Made by a program: the position numbers and the translations under genes
Source of the DNA: Russula earlei
Lineage: Eukaryota > Basidiomycota > Agaricomycetes > Russulales > Russulaceae
Length of the DNA stretch: 20,854 nucleotides
Assembly: GCA_025769875.1 (NCBI GenBank)
Contig: JAGFNK010000821.1
Coordinates: 1 to 20,854 of the forward strand
Reading direction: 5' to 3'
Shown: positions 17,933-20,854 of the stretch, in pieces
Numbering within the stretch: position 1 is the first letter of the stretch
How the letters are laid out: every line of letters starts with the position of its first letter
The notes under the pieces: model-generated
The model's database searches: none
Told to the model about the DNA's origin: nothing
What the model saw: the letters and a program-made list of their open reading frames with translations, nothing else

Positions 17933-19767
17933 AGTCGAGGTTCAATTCATTACGTGCTCGTCTGTCCTCAAGACCCTCCTGGCTCGGACGAGATGCCCGA
18001 ATGGGTTTTACCGAGCGGGGACTGGTATTTGGTGATTCCCCTTGGAGTGTGTATCCTGGTTTCGCCCTTGCTCACATTTGCTGTCCCTAGTCACACGATC
18101 AGGATGTGATGCGTGCTCTTTCAGAGCTCTAGATTGTAGATTGAAAAATGTTGAGTTATGAGGACATCAATTGGTCGAACTGCCAGCATGAAACTCAAGA
18201 AGACCTGTTCCACAGGTGTATTGTAGCGCAGTCGGGGATGCGCGGGTACGTGACGCTGGTTACCTAACCCGATGGAGAGAGGGGGAAGGAATTATGAAAT
18301 ATGAAAAAAAAAAAAAATTGATGGCACTGACGGAAGGTCGACCGAATCGTCGATGGCGACAAGCGACATGAGTGCAGATCCGCTGCCGCTCCAACGATAG
18401 CAAAGGCAACCCCAATTCTCTCAGCATTCCCCGGAGGAGCGGAGGAGGGGGGTCAGGTGGAAAGGCAATCTAACCCACACAGTTACGTATAACGACTACG
18501 ACGATTTCCCCAATAGTCTTTTTTTCTTTTCCCGAGATCCTCGGGATTCAAATTTCTGCGTTTACTGGAAAGTGAGTGTACACGAACTGCGGTCAGTTAG
18601 GCTGATGATGGTGAGAGACGGGACATGGACCAGAGACTGGAATCGCCTCGGTGGTGCGGGAGACCAATCGGGCCACAGGTCCGCGAGTCGTGTCCAGTTC
18701 TAGTCTAGACTCTAAAGAGAATATTTTGCCACTGATAAGTCTCGGAGCGGAGCTTTCTATTCGTATTCAAACGTGAAGCGTCACTTCGTATCATCGAAAA
18801 CCTGTTCGGACACTACCGCGACATAGACAACGGGCAACCGTCAGAGGTTACAATCATTTTGACGCGTTGCTACCGTTGCCCAGCAAGTGCCACCGCTGGG
18901 CACGCCCGTGGCCATCTCCCCCACCCGAGTGTGTAAATGCGCCACGCCGGCTCTTCTTCCTCTCGGTGGTTGCGCGCCCCTTCCTGGCTCGCGCCCGCGC
19001 GCGAAGGATCGTATCGTTGTCACGACGCTTTGCGATCTGTCATGATGATAGGATAGAAAACTCGGACTGCAACGGGAACGCGAGCCCGCCCGTCGAACGA
19101 AATTAAAGTTCCATTTTTCGCCCCTCCCCGAGTACTTGTCCCGAGACGATCTCCACCCCGCCCGCCCCCTTCGCCACTCGGCGCCCCGCGCCCCGAGCGG
19201 AAATGCCACATTCGTCCATAACAAAGCCCATCACCGTTCGAGGTGTTCGAGACCCCGGTCCCCCTGGCCTGGCCGCGTCAGGGCATCCCCGGACTAGGGT
19301 ACGGTACCCAGTAGCACCAGCATCGCAGTTGGGCTTCTCCATCCCCCCCCCCAAAAAAAAAAAAAAAAAAAAAAAAAAAGTGTTCATTTCGGCTGCTCGA
19401 GAACGAGTTTTTGGTTTCTTGCGAGTGGCATCCGGATCCGGCAGGAGGAGCTTATAATCGACTAATGCCTGTTGACCCGTATCAGTATCACTTCAAAGTT
19501 CGACAGGGCGGGCTTGTGGCGGTGAGGAAGTCCTCGATGAGGCGGCACGGCACGTAGGTGTGAGAAATTGTTATCAATTTGATTTGTGCGTTGTTTGTTT
19601 GGGGTCAGGGGCGTGCGAGGTAAGTTAGACCTACCTTATCTACAAACAACTACAATCGTTTCTGTGTTCCTAGCAGCTGAGCTGCATGCAAGAGTCCTCT
19701 CACGCGGATTTGTCACATGACGGGTGACGATTTGTCAGGAGCAACTCAAAGTTCTAGTCATTGGTCG
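17933..19767. other. Long gene-free stretch with homopolymer tracts
   Basis: No gene, tRNA or rRNA is supported. It contains an A14 run (18304-18317) and a C10A27 tract (19343-19379). A TTCGAGACC box at about 19243 resembles a polymerase III B box, but no cloverleaf or A box fits around it. Open frames at 18841-19387 on both strands reflect GC-rich composition. Confidence 0.4.
19343..19379 (+). repeat. C10A27 compound mononucleotide tract
   Basis: Ten C followed directly by 27 A, then GTG. The length of the A run recalls the poly(A) end of a retrotransposed sequence, but no retroelement coding region or target duplication is identifiable beside it. Such tracts are unstable and also error-prone in sequencing. 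Confidence 0.8.
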
Positions 19768-19779
19768 ATTGACCAATGA
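19758..19779. repeat. Inverted repeat with 9-bp arms at the edge of the CpG-free block
   Basis: TCATTGGTC and GACCAATGA flank a GATT spacer. The arms include CCAAT/ATTGG. The position coincides with the last CpG before the CpG-free tract, so it might mark an element end, though no matching copy is visible at the other side. Confidence 0.5.
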
Positions 19780-20375
19780 GCAAATCAATCTTCTACTTCT
19801 AATAATCATGACAGACCTCTGGAGTCTTATGTGGTGGCCTTTCTAAACTTGATGATTCTCAGGCTATGGAAAATCCACCACTAGGATTTGCTAGGTTGCT
19901 GGAGCAACCTCTTTGACTTTCAATATGTTGGTGCACAAACTCCTCCCCACTATGATCAAGCACTCCCCATCTCTGGAAACTATATCTTGACAACTTCTTG
20001 TGGAGCTTGGAAGATGCCAAATTTCTGCTGTGACCCAATATGAGTCTTTAACAATTCAAGTCTTCAACAAAGGTGAGAGAACAAACCAGTTTCAGATAAG
20101 GTGTATTATGGTCACATGTTTCCTGTGCCCACTTCTTATGATGAACTAGAAATCTGAGTATTATGAACAACTCCTTGCTCCCCTTAATGCATCACCACCA
20201 TGACATCATACAACATTTATCTCTACCCTTGCTGGAATGACCAAGTTGTTGTCATTACTGCAAGGCCTCATCCAGGCCACAAAGGTGCCCTCCAATACCC
20301 AGTTACCAACTCCTGTGCAGAGGGATCCACCCTCAAAGCTGACATGATCAGGAGTGCATTGTTAAGGCTCCAAAG
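19768..20375. mobile_element. CpG-free sequence, probably an old methylated transposon relic
   Basis: No CG dinucleotide occurs from 19768 through 20380, whereas flanking sequence on both sides has many. TG and CA are abundant, as expected after deamination of methylated CpG. All six frames are interrupted and I recognise no transposon protein. An 18-bp palindrome (AGGTTGCT-GG-AGCAACCT) lies at 19893-19910. The loss of CpG stops within five bases of the copia LTR boundary, so this block was already present and decayed before that insertion. The element class is unknown. Confidence 0.6.
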
Positions 20376-20757
20376 TGTTGCGCAGCATAGAGTGCAGCTA
20401 ACAGGCCAAGCAACCCACCTTAGAGGTTGTGCTAAGTGCTCAACTGATTTGGGGTGTAGAGCGATGTGTATACTTGTCTACATGTATGGTATTTATACCT
20501 CTATGACCCAGGGCTGTTTTTAAGTCTGAAAGAGGTGACTACAGGTGTCCACTATATCGCACATTCAGTGACGTGTGATGTGGAAACATTCTAGACACAG
20601 CATAAGGCTGCATCTTGTGATAGATAGCGTAGTATGTGTACCCTATTGCCATAAGCGCATATACTAAAGTTCTGTCTAAGACGAACATCTATGAGCGGAT
20701 CTTGAACTTGTATGAAGGTCTTCACCTTCTTTGATCCATTCGGGTTCCGGTTCAACA
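20376..20757 (-). mobile_element. 3' LTR of a Ty1/copia retrotransposon (minus strand), 382 bp
   Basis: The segment begins TGTTGCGC and ends TTCAACA on the + strand, giving the TGTTG...CAACA terminal inverted repeat of copia LTRs. On the minus strand it is directly preceded by a polypurine tract (AAGGGGGAG, complement of 20758-20766) and by a pol C-terminus. A TATA box (TATAAATA, complement of 20490-20497) lies about 260 bp into the LTR on the minus strand, where U3 should end. Ten CpG sites remain, in contrast with the CpG-free neighbour. The target-site duplicate would be CAAAG (20371-20375); the other end is outside the window. Confidence 0.85.
20490..20497 (-). promoter_or_regulatory. LTR TATA box
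   Basis: TATAAATA on the minus strand within the LTR, with about 115 bp left to the LTR end for R and U5. The placement is typical of copia U3 promoters. Confidence 0.55.
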
Positions 20758-20766
20758 CTCCCCCTT
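20758..20766 (-). other. Polypurine tract of the copia element
   Basis: Minus-strand AAGGGGGAG abuts the TGTTGAAC start of the LTR, the expected plus-strand priming site for reverse transcription. Confidence 0.75.
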
Positions 20767-20806
20767 GCTTAGTGCATTGGTAGATGCCGTGAGCATTTTC
20801 CCACAT

Positions 20807-20854
20807 TCAGGGGTAGAACGTTAGTCCTAGTTGCTCCCTGAATTTGAGGAACTT
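20807..20854 (-). CDS. Copia pol C-terminus (partial, cut by window end)
   Basis: The minus-strand frame entering at 20854 encodes KFLKFREQLGLTFYP and a TGA at 20809-20807. KFREQLGL is the characteristic last segment after the RNase H domain of Ty1/copia polyproteins. The rest of gag-pol lies beyond the right end. The 40 bp between this stop and the polypurine tract are untranslated. Confidence 0.7.
   Translation of the reverse strand, partial: KFLKFREQLGLTFYP

Noticed and set aside
19235..19260. Possible polymerase III B box (TTCGAGACC) suggesting a tRNA or SINE
   Set aside because: No A box at the proper distance and no acceptor or T-arm pairing can be built around it.
18841..19457. Open frames on both strands in the GC-rich stretch, including ones reading through the poly(A) tract as Lys or Phe runs
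   Set aside because: They overlap one another on both strands, contain homopolymers and show no recognisable domain.
20200..20523. 107-codon plus-strand frame beginning at an ATG in the CpG-free block
   Set aside because: It crosses the LTR boundary at 20376, joining two unrelated sequences, so it cannot be an ancestral gene.

Overview
This is a stretch of fungal nuclear DNA, most likely from a mushroom-forming basidiomycete (Agaricomycetes). The reasons are short introns of about 60 bp with GTGAGT-type donors and CAG acceptors, long Glu/Arg/Lys-rich coiled-coil proteins ending in a domain with an HPDK motif, a multi-span membrane protein family known mainly from Agaricomycetes, and a Ty1/copia-type LTR at the right edge. 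No bacterial signals (operons, Shine-Dalgarno sites, CRISPR) are seen. The assignment is an inference from sequence style and remembered protein families, not from a search.

Layout. Positions 377-8257 hold three consecutive paralogues of one coiled-coil gene family, all on the + strand: copy 1 (377-2348, broken by many single-base indels), copy 2 (open reading frame to 4923, lacking the family N-terminus and carrying a 13-unit minisatellite) and copy 3 (5589-8257, three frame breaks, with a different internal segment present three times). After a gap containing a decayed minus-strand membrane-protein pseudogene (9372-10834), the intact family member, copy 4, lies at 13202-17101 (1299 residues). 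Only copy 4 has the C-terminal globular module with HPDK. Copies 1-3 share a different, short C-terminal tail, so they probably descend from one copy that lost or replaced the module. Copies 1 and 2 also share about 180-195 bp of 3' flank, making them the most recent duplicates.

Right side. From 17102 to about 19767 no gene can be supported beyond one weak small ORF. A sequence without a single CpG runs from 19768 to 20380, in sharp contrast with its surroundings, and fits an old, methylated and deaminated transposon relic. A younger Ty1/copia element on the minus strand is inserted at its right boundary: its 3' LTR is 20376-20757, preceded on the minus strand by a polypurine tract and by the last codons of its pol gene, cut off by the window end.

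The main story is birth-and-death evolution of a tandem coiled-coil family in which three of the paralogues have each amplified a different internal segment. No function is established for the family.
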